A stretch of 60,057 bases of DNA from an uncultured beta proteobacterium (GTDB taxonomy: Bacteria; Pseudomonadota; Gammaproteobacteria; Burkholderiales; Burkholderiaceae_C): assembly GCA_903909815.1 (NCBI GenBank), contig CAIVXG010000114.1:1-60057 (forward strand). The letters are read 5' to 3'. The notes under the pieces are model-generated. The model saw only the letters and a program-made list of their open reading frames with translations. It was not told the DNA's origin and made no database searches. A program made the position numbers and the translations under genes. Below, piece by piece: positions 1 to 7,439 of this stretch. Position 1 is the stretch's first letter. Every line of letters begins with the position of its first letter.

Positions 1-74
1 CCCAGGGCTTCCAGACCAACCTTCGCCTTGAACTCCGGCAGGTGTACGTTGCGCTTCTTCTTCGATTCACTCAT
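1..74 (-). CDS. IS3-family transposase OrfA, N-terminal fragment
   Basis: The first 24 or so codons of an IS3-type OrfA run off the left edge. The visible residues are MSESKKKRNVHLPEFKAKV followed by GLEAL. The 'PEFKAKVGLEAL' stretch is the start of the helix-turn-helix domain with which OrfA proteins bind the terminal repeats; in complete elements OrfA is joined to the DDE integrase OrfB by a programmed frameshift. The start is the ATG at 74-72, about 67 bp inside the IS end. The family call is firm from this N-terminus, but the subgroup cannot be decided from a fragment. Confidence 0.8.
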   Translation of the reverse strand, partial: MSESKKKRNVHLPEFKAKVGLEAL

Positions 75-141
75 TTGGATTCCCCGTTTCTTTCGACAGT
101 GTCCTACTTAAATCACTGTCCCAAAATCCGGGTCCACTTCA
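1..141 (-). mobile_element. IS3-family insertion sequence, left end (partial, cut by window edge)
   Basis: Read on the minus strand, the element begins near position 141 with TGAAGTGGACCCGGA and continues with GGGACAGTG, which has the look of an IS3-family terminal inverted repeat. The orfA start codon follows about 67 bp inside this end, the usual spacing for the family. Only this end is present, since the rest lies beyond position 1. The sequence right of 141 reads as the broken start of another gene, which fits an insertion boundary. The exact terminus and the target duplication cannot be fixed without the other end. Confidence 0.75.
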
Positions 142-170
142 AAAAGCTCGATATCAAATTGGCAAAACTG

Positions 171-536
171 ATGGAGCAATACGGCCAGGTTATCTCTGCT
201 GTCTATTTCAACGTCGACGGCGGAAAGGAGCTTACACGGCCAAACGACAGCCCCTACGAGCTAGGGATTGTTCTTGCTGTTGACCCCGGCGATGAACCTG
301 AGGACGCGATGGACACCGGGGACGAAGCTGCAAAAGCGGTGAACAAGTTGTTTACCGATAAGTGCTTCAGCAACGAATCGGAACAGTGGAGTCATGTTCA
401 CCTCAAGAGCTGCGTGGCCATTTCGGAGGACGACCTCCGAGTCAGCAGGGCCAAGCGGCTCACGCAGTGGCGGCTTGAACACCTCAGCTTGAGAGCGGAC
501 GTGGAGCAGCCGGTGCCCCTGAATTTACGGGGATAG
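171..536 (+). pseudogene. Hypothetical protein, 5'-truncated by the IS3 element
   Basis: An open frame enters from inside the IS end and continues through 536. Residues encoded to the right of the IS boundary (about 142 on) look like the remainder of a real acidic protein, with DVEQPVPLNL near the C-terminus and SEDDLRVSRAKRLTQWRLE before it. The first ATG outside the element is at 171 (MEQYGQVISAVYF), giving 121 residues, but the natural N-terminus has probably been lost to the insertion. I do not recognise the family; no catalytic motif is evident. It lies 140 bp upstream of, and codirectional with, the ribbon-helix-helix/helicase operon, so it may be a damaged member of the same island. 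If still expressed it would have to start at 171 or read from an IS promoter. Confidence 0.45.
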
Positions 537-633
537 ATTCCGGGTAAGGGAACCCAGAGTGGCCTACCGCTACGGGCATCCTTCCAGGCCAATTTTGTGG
601 CGCACGATTTTTCTTCCCAAAACGCGCACAAGA

Positions 634-656
634 CTGTATGGTGGAGCTCTATACAG
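634..656. promoter_or_regulatory. Inverted repeat, candidate operator of the RHH-helicase operon
   Basis: CTGTAT at 634-639 and ATACAG at 651-656 form a perfect 6-bp inverted repeat with an 11-bp spacer that is itself partly symmetric. It lies 21 bp upstream of the ATG of the ribbon-helix-helix gene, and the right arm contains TATACA, a plausible -10 element. Ribbon-helix-helix proteins commonly repress their own operons by binding such dyads as dimers of dimers, so this is the obvious candidate site. That function is inferred; no -35 box of good quality is visible. Confidence 0.4.
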
Positions 657-676
657 AACAACTACAGCCGTACGCC

Positions 677-886
677 ATGACCGAGAGTAAGAATATTTCA
701 GTGAGCTTTCGCGTATCACCCAGCTTCAAGCAATTGCTTGAGGTGGCCGCCGCACGTGAGCACCGTTCTCTCACGAATATGCTCGAGACCCTTTTGTTCG
801 ATTACTGTGCTGAGCACGGCATTCGGGTAACAGCCAAGTCCACCGTCGCAAAGAAAACCGCGAAAGCCAAGGGAGCAAAGCAATGA
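677..886 (+). CDS. Ribbon-helix-helix (CopG/Arc-like) protein
   Basis: A 69-residue protein begins MTESKNISVSFRVSPSF. The pattern is that of a ribbon-helix-helix domain: a beta strand 'ISVSFRVS' with alternating polar side chains, helix one 'SFKQLLEVAAAREH', a turn 'RSLTN' and helix two 'MLETLLFDYCAEHG'. The last 20 residues are a Lys/Ala-rich basic tail. I chose the ATG at 677 because an upstream in-frame ATG at 638 falls inside the inverted repeat and its added residues do not resemble the fold. The stop overlaps the start of the helicase gene (ATGA at 883-886), implying translational coupling. Likely role: autorepressor of the operon or a small DNA-binding subunit. It could also be the antitoxin-like half of a toxin-antitoxin pair, but no small toxin lies beside it. 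Confidence 0.7.
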   Translation: MTESKNISVSFRVSPSFKQLLEVAAAREHRSLTNMLETLLFDYCAEHGIRVTAKSTVAKKTAKAKGAKQ

Positions 887-3800
887 CCGAGGGAGCCCCA
901 CGCGTTCTGGACCTGCTGACATACATCGAGCAGGTCGAAAAACTCAAAAGTACACCCGCATTTACTGTTCCAACCGAATTTTTCGCGGCCTATCAACACG
1001 AACTCAAGGGGCTGCCAGAGCTTCAGTTCAACGTGCAGGTCGAGGGTGACGACGTTTGGTTGAGAGTTCCCCGGTTGCAAGAGATTCTGGCGCCAGAACT
1101 CGATGAACGGCTCAAGCCGTGGGTCACACTTCCCAAAACCCCCGAGAAAACTCCCGAGCTGAAGGCTGAGGTTACGACCACCGCGGCCAATCGAGAGGTT
1201 TCGACCATGCTCATCCAAGACCACCCGAGTGTGAAAGAACTTTTCGATTGGTATCTTGAAAACCAATGGGAACCCTGGGCCGCAGCCGAACGGCCTCGGC
1301 GCAAAACTATTGCCTGCTACAACAAGTTGTTCTCGTTGCAGCAAGCCATTGCCACAGACGGCGCAGAGACCCAGCTCGAACTGGTGTGGGGCCTGGGTTA
1401 TTCGGTGTGGAAAAAAGAAGGTTTTTCCAAGACGGTAAAAAATCCCTTGCTGGTGCAGTCCTGCGAGTTGACCCTCAACGAAAAAACGTTTGCACTGGAA
1501 ATCCGTCCGCGCGAAATCGAGGCCAAGTTGGAATCAGATTGCTACGCTGAAATGGAGTTGCCCGGTGTGCGCCAGTTGGACGCATTCTGGAAAAGCACGT
1601 TGGCCACTGGCGCACATCGGGTCAACCCTTTTGAAGAGTCGACCTTTGAGGGTGTACTCAAAGCCGCAGTCGGTCACCTGGACCCCAGTGGGGCCTACGA
1701 GGTCAGAACGGATGACGTAACACCGCCTGCGCCGACCGACAAACTCAAGATAACCAACACCTGGGTGCTGTTTGCACGCAAGCGTTCCGGTGACATCTTC
1801 CTGGAAGACATCCGACGGCTGAAAAAAGCCATTGAGGCATCAAATGTCTTGCCGGGCGTCATACGCAGTTTCGTTGAAACCGGCGACTCCACGGTTCGCG
1901 CGCGGCCCGAGCAGCCTTTTCGTGGGCTGTCATCCAGCGACAGTCCCGAGGGCGCTTTTGAGTTGTATTTCCCGATGCCCTACAACGATGAGCAGGTGTC
2001 CATCGTTCAGAAACTGGAGAGCAACGACGGCGTTGTGGTGCAGGGTCCGCCGGGTACGGGCAAGACCCACACCATTGCCAACGTCATCTGTCATTACCTT
2101 GCACAAGGCAAGCGCGTGCTCGTTGTCGCCAAGGGCGAATCGGCGCTGTCTGTCCTGCAGGAGAAGTTGCCTGAGCGAATCCGACCGCTGAGTGTTGCCC
2201 TGCTCTCGAATGAGCGCGACGGCATGAAGCAGTTTGAACACTCCATTCAAACCATCGCGTCCAGTGTTGCGTCCCTCAACCCCGTGCGCGCGGCAGCCAA
2301 CATCGCCGCGGCGCAAGAGAACCTGAATCAACTTCACGCCAAGATTTCAAATGTTGACCGACAGGTAACCGACTATGCGGCCAAGCAGATGCGCAGCTAT
2401 TCCTTCCAAGGCAAAGAAGTCAACCCGGAAGAACTGGCCAAATTGATTATTGGGCAAGCCGATGAGCACGAGTGGTTCGATGACGAGCCTCCGCCCGCCA
2501 CCGCTACGGTTATGCCTTTCGGTGAGCCAGACATTAGCGCGTTGCGCCAAGCGCGGATTAAGGTCGGTGAAAACCTGCGTTACTTGGCCTGCTCGTTGCC
2601 AGCGACGGACGAGTTTCCAGCCTGGGTGGACTTGCTCGGGCTACACCGCGACATCATCCGCACGCGGGCCATCGAGACCAATGTCACGCGTGGCAACATC
2701 CTTGCTCTGGTCGACTCGAGATACGAAACGTTCGAGAAAGCGCAGACGGCCATCCGGTTTCTGGACGACCGCCTGACCCTTAAAACCAAGCTAGCAGGCG
2801 CGCACCAGCCGTGGCTCGATTCGTTGACCCGTCGGATGGCGGACATGCGTCCTGATGACCCAATTCTGTCGGCACTGATGCAATCGTGTTCTGACGTGCG
2901 CGCGTTGGAGCTTGAGCGTCGTGAGCTGTTGGCCAAAGCCGTTGACGTGCCCCTCGATGCCGAGTTGGACGAAGACTTCTGCGACGCGTTGGCGCGGTTG
3001 GTGGCCGGCAAGAGTGCTTTCGGCCTACCCTTTGGCAAGAGTGCTGCGCGCAAACTGGTTGGCGCCGTCACCGTGCTTGGCGTCGCTCCCGCCACCAATG
3101 ACGAATGGGTGTTGGCTGTGCGCGTGCAAAAGTGGCGCGTTGCAGCCCGCAAAGCGGTTGCAAGGTGGAACTCCGTCGCAGACGAGCTTGGTCTGCAGCC
3201 GACCGATTCCGCATTGGACGCCGCATTCCGGCAGATGGCGCAGGCACAGGGGTCCATTCAAGATGTGCACCTCCTCGTGTTCGAGTTCGACGCCAAGCTT
3301 CACAGTCAGCTAGAAGGTGTTTTTGGCAAGGGCGTGGCCGACCGGGTCTGGAGCATAGGGGAACCCTTTATTGCGTCGGCGTATTCGAGTCTTCAGGCTC
3401 ATGTCGACAAAGGGCGGCTGGCTTACGCCATGAAGCGTGTCGGAGACCTTCTGCACAAGCTGGAAAACCGTTCGGGCGACGTTATCGACGCGCTGCGAGG
3501 GTTCCTCACTGAATCACTGGGTCGCGACGGTGCTGATGAAGCAGTGTTGCACACGACTTGGCTAGCCCTTCAGGCCGAACTCAGCGCGATGAACAGCTTG
3601 CGCCCAGCATTTGACGAAATCGCCCAGGTGGCCAACGCACTTGAATCAGCCGGCGCTGTGAAGTGGGCCTACCGCGTGCGCACAGTTCCCGCAGAGGCGG
3701 ACAACGACCCCCAAGTGCCAGCCCAGTGGCTGGAGGCGTGGGGCTGGCGGTTGGGCGTCATGCTGCTGGAAAGCATCGATGGCCACCACAAGCTGCGCCA

Positions 3801-5358
3801 GATGTTTGACGAGCGCAAGACCTTGACGACGGCATTGGCGCGGACCTACCAGGACCTTGTCGCCGAAAAGACGTGGCTGGGTGTCTACAACAATTCGCCC
3901 GATAGCGTGCGCCAGGCCCTGCAGGCGTATCTCAACGCGGTGCAGGCCATGGGCGCCGGCACAGGCGTGCGTGCAATTCGGCACCGCAAGACGGCGCGCG
4001 ATGCCATGATTCGTGCATACCAAGCCGTGCCCTGCTGGGTGCTGCCGCAGTGGCGCGTGTCGGAGACCATACCGCCGGAAGTAGGTCTATTCGATTTGGT
4101 AGTCATTGATGAGGCATCACAGTCAGACATTTGGGCGCTGCCGGCACTCTTGCGAGGCAAGAAACTGCTGGTCGTTGGCGACCACAAGCAGGTGTCCCCG
4201 TCTGCGGTCGGCATGGCCGAAGAAAGAATCAAGGACCTCAGCAATCGATTCCTTGCCGACCAGCCCTTTGGTTCCGAAATGACGCCGGACAAGTCGATTT
4301 ACGACTTGGCGCGCGTTGTGTTTGCCGGCAATTCTGTGATGCTCAAGGAGCATTTCCGGTGCGTTCCGGCCATCATCGAATTTTCCAATCGCGAGTTCTA
4401 CGAGGGGGACATCAAGCCGCTTCGCATACCCAAGGCGAATGAGCGGCTGGACCCGCCGTTGATTGATGTTTTCGTGAAGGGCGGTTCCCGCCAGGGCGAC
4501 GTAAACGCCTGCGAGGCGAAAGCGGTGGTCGATGAAATCGAGGCCATCCTGGCCGACGAGTCGCTTGCGGGTCGCAGCATCGGCGTGGTCACACTGCTGG
4601 GCACAGCTCAAGCGGCGCATATTCACACACTGGTCAGCAACCGGATTTCACCGATTGATGTCGTGTCCCGCAAAATCGCCATTGGCCCGCCTCCGGTTTT
4701 CCAGGGTAGGGAGCGCGACATCATGCTGGTGTCGATGGTGCTCGGGCCGGGAGACCGTGCCTTGGCGAACAGGGCTGACCTAGACCAAAGGTTCAATGTT
4801 GCGCTTTCGCGCGCGCGGGACCGAACCTACCTTTTCCGTTCGGTACCCGAGGCAGGCTTTAAGGAAGACTCCCTCAACGGCCGGCTCATGCGCCATTTCA
4901 GGCAGCCGTTTCGGCAGGACGCGCGCAAAGTTCAGGACTTGCGGGAGCGCTGTGAATCCGGTTTCGAGTTCGACATGTTCGATGAGTTGCTCAAACGAGG
5001 CTACCGCGTTGAGCCGCAGGTTCCCTGCGGGGGCTTTTGCATCGACTTTGTTGTTGAGGGTAGCGAGGGTCGCCGCTTGGCCATCGAGTGCGACGGTGAC
5101 CGGTTTCACGGTCCGGGTCAGTGGTCGGACGACATGGCGCGCCAGCGAGTTCTTGAACGGGCCGGCTGGACCTTCTGGCGCTGCTTCGCATCGAGTTTTA
5201 CGCGGCGTCGCAGTGAAGTTGTCGGCGACCTGATTCAAACGCTGACCAAGCTCGGGATTGAGCCGCTGGGCGCGGAGTCGGTTGACAACACGGTATGGGT
5301 GCACTCCAAGGAGGTGGACCCTTATGGGATTGACCTGCCTGAGACCGAAGAAACATGA
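883..5358 (+). CDS. Superfamily-1 (COG1112-type) helicase with C-terminal Vsr/MTES_1575-like nuclease domain
   Basis: A 1491-residue protein. Residues 1-350 are an uncharacterised N-terminal region. Walker A GPPGTGKT is at 388-395, followed by the motif Ia area. A long helical insertion of about 600 residues separates it from Walker B VIDEAS (D1076, E1077), and motif III-like VVGDHKQVSPS follows. QGRERDIMLVS and FNVALSRARDR are motifs V and VI. This split RecA layout is typical of AAA_11/AAA_12 helicases of COG1112. Residues 1360-1470 hold a PD-(D/E)xK fold of the very-short-patch/MTES_1575 type: D1388, then IECDGDRFHG with E1402 and D1404, and GWTFWRCFASSF. Such helicase-nuclease fusions occur in anti-phage systems (Hhe and type II Mokosh have related but not identical layouts). 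It overlaps both neighbours by 4 bp, so it is the core of a three-gene operon. A defence role is inferred; DNA as substrate is likely but RNA is not excluded. Confidence 0.85.
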   Translation: MTEGAPRVLDLLTYIEQVEKLKSTPAFTVPTEFFAAYQHELKGLPELQFNVQVEGDDVWLRVPRLQEILAPELDERLKPWVTLPKTPEKTPELKAEVTTTAANREVSTMLIQDHPSVKELFDWYLENQWEPWAAAERPRRKTIACYNKLFSLQQAIATDGAETQLELVWGLGYSVWKKEGFSKTVKNPLLVQSCELTLNEKTFALEIRPREIEAKLESDCYAEMELPGVRQLDAFWKSTLATGAHRVNPFEESTFEGVLKAAVGHLDPSGAYEVRTDDVTPPAPTDKLKITNTWVLFARKRSGDIFLEDIRRLKKAIEASNVLPGVIRSFVETGDSTVRARPEQPFRGLSSSDSPEGAFELYFPMPYNDEQVSIVQKLESNDGVVVQGPPGTGKTHTIANVICHYLAQGKRVLVVAKGESALSVLQEKLPERIRPLSVALLSNERDGMKQFEHSIQTIASSVASLNPVRAAANIAAAQENLNQLHAKISNVDRQVTDYAAKQMRSYSFQGKEVNPEELAKLIIGQADEHEWFDDEPPPATATVMPFGEPDISALRQARIKVGENLRYLACSLPATDEFPAWVDLLGLHRDIIRTRAIETNVTRGNILALVDSRYETFEKAQTAIRFLDDRLTLKTKLAGAHQPWLDSLTRRMADMRPDDPILSALMQSCSDVRALELERRELLAKAVDVPLDAELDEDFCDALARLVAGKSAFGLPFGKSAARKLVGAVTVLGVAPATNDEWVLAVRVQKWRVAARKAVARWNSVADELGLQPTDSALDAAFRQMAQAQGSIQDVHLLVFEFDAKLHSQLEGVFGKGVADRVWSIGEPFIASAYSSLQAHVDKGRLAYAMKRVGDLLHKLENRSGDVIDALRGFLTESLGRDGADEAVLHTTWLALQAELSAMNSLRPAFDEIAQVANALESAGAVKWAYRVRTVPAEADNDPQVPAQWLEAWGWRLGVMLLESIDGHHKLRQMFDERKTLTTALARTYQDLVAEKTWLGVYNNSPDSVRQALQAYLNAVQAMGAGTGVRAIRHRKTARDAMIRAYQAVPCWVLPQWRVSETIPPEVGLFDLVVIDEASQSDIWALPALLRGKKLLVVGDHKQVSPSAVGMAEERIKDLSNRFLADQPFGSEMTPDKSIYDLARVVFAGNSVMLKEHFRCVPAIIEFSNREFYEGDIKPLRIPKANERLDPPLIDVFVKGGSRQGDVNACEAKAVVDEIEAILADESLAGRSIGVVTLLGTAQAAHIHTLVSNRISPIDVVSRKIAIGPPPVFQGRERDIMLVSMVLGPGDRALANRADLDQRFNVALSRARDRTYLFRSVPEAGFKEDSLNGRLMRHFRQPFRQDARKVQDLRERCESGFEFDMFDELLKRGYRVEPQVPCGGFCIDFVVEGSEGRRLAIECDGDRFHGPGQWSDDMARQRVLERAGWTFWRCFASSFTRRRSEVVGDLIQTLTKLGIEPLGAESVDNTVWVHSKEVDPYGIDLPETEET

Positions 5359-5951
5359 CACGACCGCTGGCGCGACACGGCATTGCGCAGTTGGAAGAAC
5401 TGTTCGCGGCGTCGTGGGCTGACGACAAGACATTGAAGAATTTGGAGGCTGAGTTGCGCTATCGGCAGGTTCCGCGCGCGGTGTCTCTGTTGGCGCAGGT
5501 TCAAGGCGCGCTCTATTCCGGGCCGACTGCCCGACTGCCAGACGCACCCCGGATTTCAAAACCTGTGCCCATCGTTCAGAAGGCGACGACCCCTAACCTT
5601 GCCACAGGGAGCCCGCCTTCGATGACGCATCCGCCGGTTTCTCCTTCAACCGAGGTGTCCCAGATGGGGACTACGCAGCCGCGAGTGCCGGCTGTTTCGT
5701 CGGTGCCTCCTGCTGCAAAACTACCTGAAACCCTTACGCCATCGCTATCTGTGGCTGCTGCTTATCAGGTGCTAAAGGCAAATCCAGGCTCGACTTGGGA
5801 GGCGATTGAACAAATGCGGCGGCAGTTGGTGCATTTGGCGCACCCCGACCGCGTCGTGGTCCTGAGTCCGGAGATGCGGGCCGAGGCACAAGCCGTTGCG
5901 AAGAAAGCAAACGCGGCGTATGCCGTGCTGCGGCAAGCAAGGGGCTCATAG
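5355..5951 (+). CDS. Protein with C-terminal DjlA-type J domain
   Basis: 198 residues. An N-terminal helical segment (about 1-55, 'IAQLEELFAASWADDKTL') is followed by a Pro/Ser/Thr-rich linker (about 60-130). The J domain is at the extreme C-terminus (about 132-198): AAYQVLKANPG, then helix II with the HPD motif at 163-165 (LAHPDR) and a final helix KKANAAYAVL. The HPD loop and the 'NAAY' helix resemble the terminal J domain of DjlA rather than classical DnaJ. J domains stimulate Hsp70 ATPase, so the product could bring DnaK to the helicase or help assemble or disassemble it. The start overlaps the helicase stop (ATGA). There is no signal peptide or membrane segment. I know of no helicase-nuclease defence operon with a dedicated J protein, but I cannot search for one. 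Confidence 0.8.
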   Translation: MTRPLARHGIAQLEELFAASWADDKTLKNLEAELRYRQVPRAVSLLAQVQGALYSGPTARLPDAPRISKPVPIVQKATTPNLATGSPPSMTHPPVSPSTEVSQMGTTQPRVPAVSSVPPAAKLPETLTPSLSVAAAYQVLKANPGSTWEAIEQMRRQLVHLAHPDRVVVLSPEMRAEAQAVAKKANAAYAVLRQARGS

Positions 5952-6189
5952 CGTGCGTGGTCAAGAATCAGTGCTCGCTGCCAAGCCGAAGTGGTACGTT
6001 GCTCTTTAGGTAGTGCCCGCCCGTTTCGGGGCATAGGCGGTGCGCTGCCTCCTGGTCCTCGGTTCGAGTCCGTGGTGTCCAGGCAACACCCGAAAAACGG
6101 GTCGTCAACCCCTCCGTTTGAAACGGGCATACCGTGGGAAGCCGCGCCAATGCTAGCTCTCCGGCGAAATGGGTGCCAACAGGGGGATA
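5952..6189. other. Island right junction, no gene recognised
   Basis: Between the J-domain gene and the point where CHASE homology begins (about 6190) I see no gene. The stretch contains TTCGAGTCC at about 6062-6070, which resembles a tRNA T loop but without a matching cloverleaf, and several imperfect CCCG/CGGG repeats (for example around 6012-6032 and 6090-6130). It is the likely right end of the foreign island, and an attachment or recombination site could lie here. The boundary was placed by loss of protein similarity on the minus strand, so it is accurate only to tens of bases. Confidence 0.4.
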
Positions 6190-6784
6190 ACACCCGAATG
6201 AGATCAAATGGCCCACTTGCAGTGGGCTTGCCCGTAGTCTGCGCAAATCGCATGGAGGCCAAATTCATGGGTTGGGCACTGATGTCGAGCCCGTGCACGC
6301 CCTGATTGCCGCTTACGGGCCACAGATAGTCTGCAACAAAGTATTCGGCACGATCCCCAGGCGGGTGAATTGAAAACTCCGGGTAGCCGCGAGCGTCGAG
6401 TGAAATGTCGCGTCGAACGTGATCTTCAAAGCTCGCTTTTTGATGGGCTTTCACATAGCGCGTAAAGGCGATGTTCGTTATGCCGGGATGGCGGGTTTTC
6501 AAGTCCAATCCCTCAACCGCCTGCGTGAAGGCTTTGCGACTCACCAAGGGATCGACGACAAAGAGATTGCGCAGACCAAAAGCAATTTCGGCGAAGCCGT
6601 CGATGTGCCTGATGATGGCCCCCGAGGCGACTTGGGCCGCCTGCGTCAACCGGTCTCGGTCAATCTGTTCGCTCGATAGCAATTGCCGGTAGGCAAGAAA
6701 CACGCTCAGCAATACACCTAAGCCAGCGACGCCGACACCCAAGAGCCAATGTCGGAGAACCCTCGTTGGGCGATAAGGTGGCAT
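6190..6784 (-). pseudogene. CHASE-domain sensor protein, N-terminal remnant
   Basis: The minus-strand frame starts at the ATG at 6784-6782. It encodes an N-terminal membrane helix (residues 12-32, 'WLLGVGVAGLGVLLSVFLAY') and then a periplasmic CHASE domain: 'GFAEIAFGLRNLFVVDP', 'HPGITNIAFTRYV', 'YPEFSIHPPGDRAEYFVADY' and 'TTGKPTASGPFDLI'. Similarity stops after residue 197 (about 6194), where the frame runs on into unrelated sequence antisense to the island genes. A complete protein would continue with the rest of CHASE, a second membrane helix and a cytoplasmic output domain such as GGDEF/EAL or a kinase. None of that is present, so the gene is dead or encodes a sensor fragment only. The break marks the right border of the helicase island. 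Confidence 0.75.
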
Positions 6785-7439
6785 GAAATAGGTGCGATTG
6801 ATAGCGGGAGGTCGAAGTCCGCGGGACGGTTCAATGAATGGTCGGTCGTTGCGCAGGGGCCGGCCAAGCGGAAAGTCAAATTATCGTCCCTGGGTGGCTG
6901 CTCCCGAGTTGCGGGCCGCGGCCCGAACGGCCGCGGCCGGAAATATTCAAGGTCAGTTTACGACTTTCCGGCGGTTTTCTTGGGGTACTGGTTCCGACGA
7001 AGGATTCTTTAAAGTCCGTTCCTGCCCGAAAATATGAAAATTTTCACCACCACAGTGTTGTGCCGGTGAAAATTTATTGGCCGAGTTGGCATTCCCTGAA
7101 GTTGACGCAGCCATGCTGACTCTGCCTGCACAATTGTCCAGGATCGTGCAGCCCTCGCCAAGTGAGAAGTCAACCTTGGTCGAATGTCTGGGACATCGAC
7201 ATAAACCGCAATGTAAATCCCCGGGGCAACCCAATTTGATACGATGCTGAAGCCTGATCGGACCTGCCCAGAGCAATCACCCTAACCAGCCGCACACTCG
7301 ATGTCACACGCCATACCTTCCCTTGAATTGTGAAAGGCTGAAATTGTTGCACCGGTGGCGAACGCCGAGCGCCGCTTTCAGCGGCGCGTAAGCATTCGGC
7401 CGATAGCATGCGATCATGCTTTTACCTTCGTTCTGACCG
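6785..7439. other. Intergenic region with palindromes
   Basis: No credible gene is seen in these 655 bp. Three structured sites stand out. Two adjacent GC palindromes lie at 6912-6925 (CGGGCCGCGGCCCG) and 6928-6939 (CGGCCGCGGCCG). An AT-rich inverted repeat has arms AAATTTTCACC (7038-7048) and GGTGAAAATTT (7065-7075). A short hairpin GCGCCGCT/AGCGGCGC sits at 7369-7387, about 50 bp upstream of the diguanylate cyclase. The region must carry the promoters of the divergent CHASE remnant and the cyclase gene, but no clear -35/-10 pair could be assigned. Confidence 0.5.

Noticed and set aside
6050-6080. tRNA-like sequence, GGTTCGAGTCC with partial flanking stem
   Set aside because: The T-loop match is good but four of five stem pairs only, no acceptor stem or CCA in register, and no anticodon arm or D arm could be fitted.
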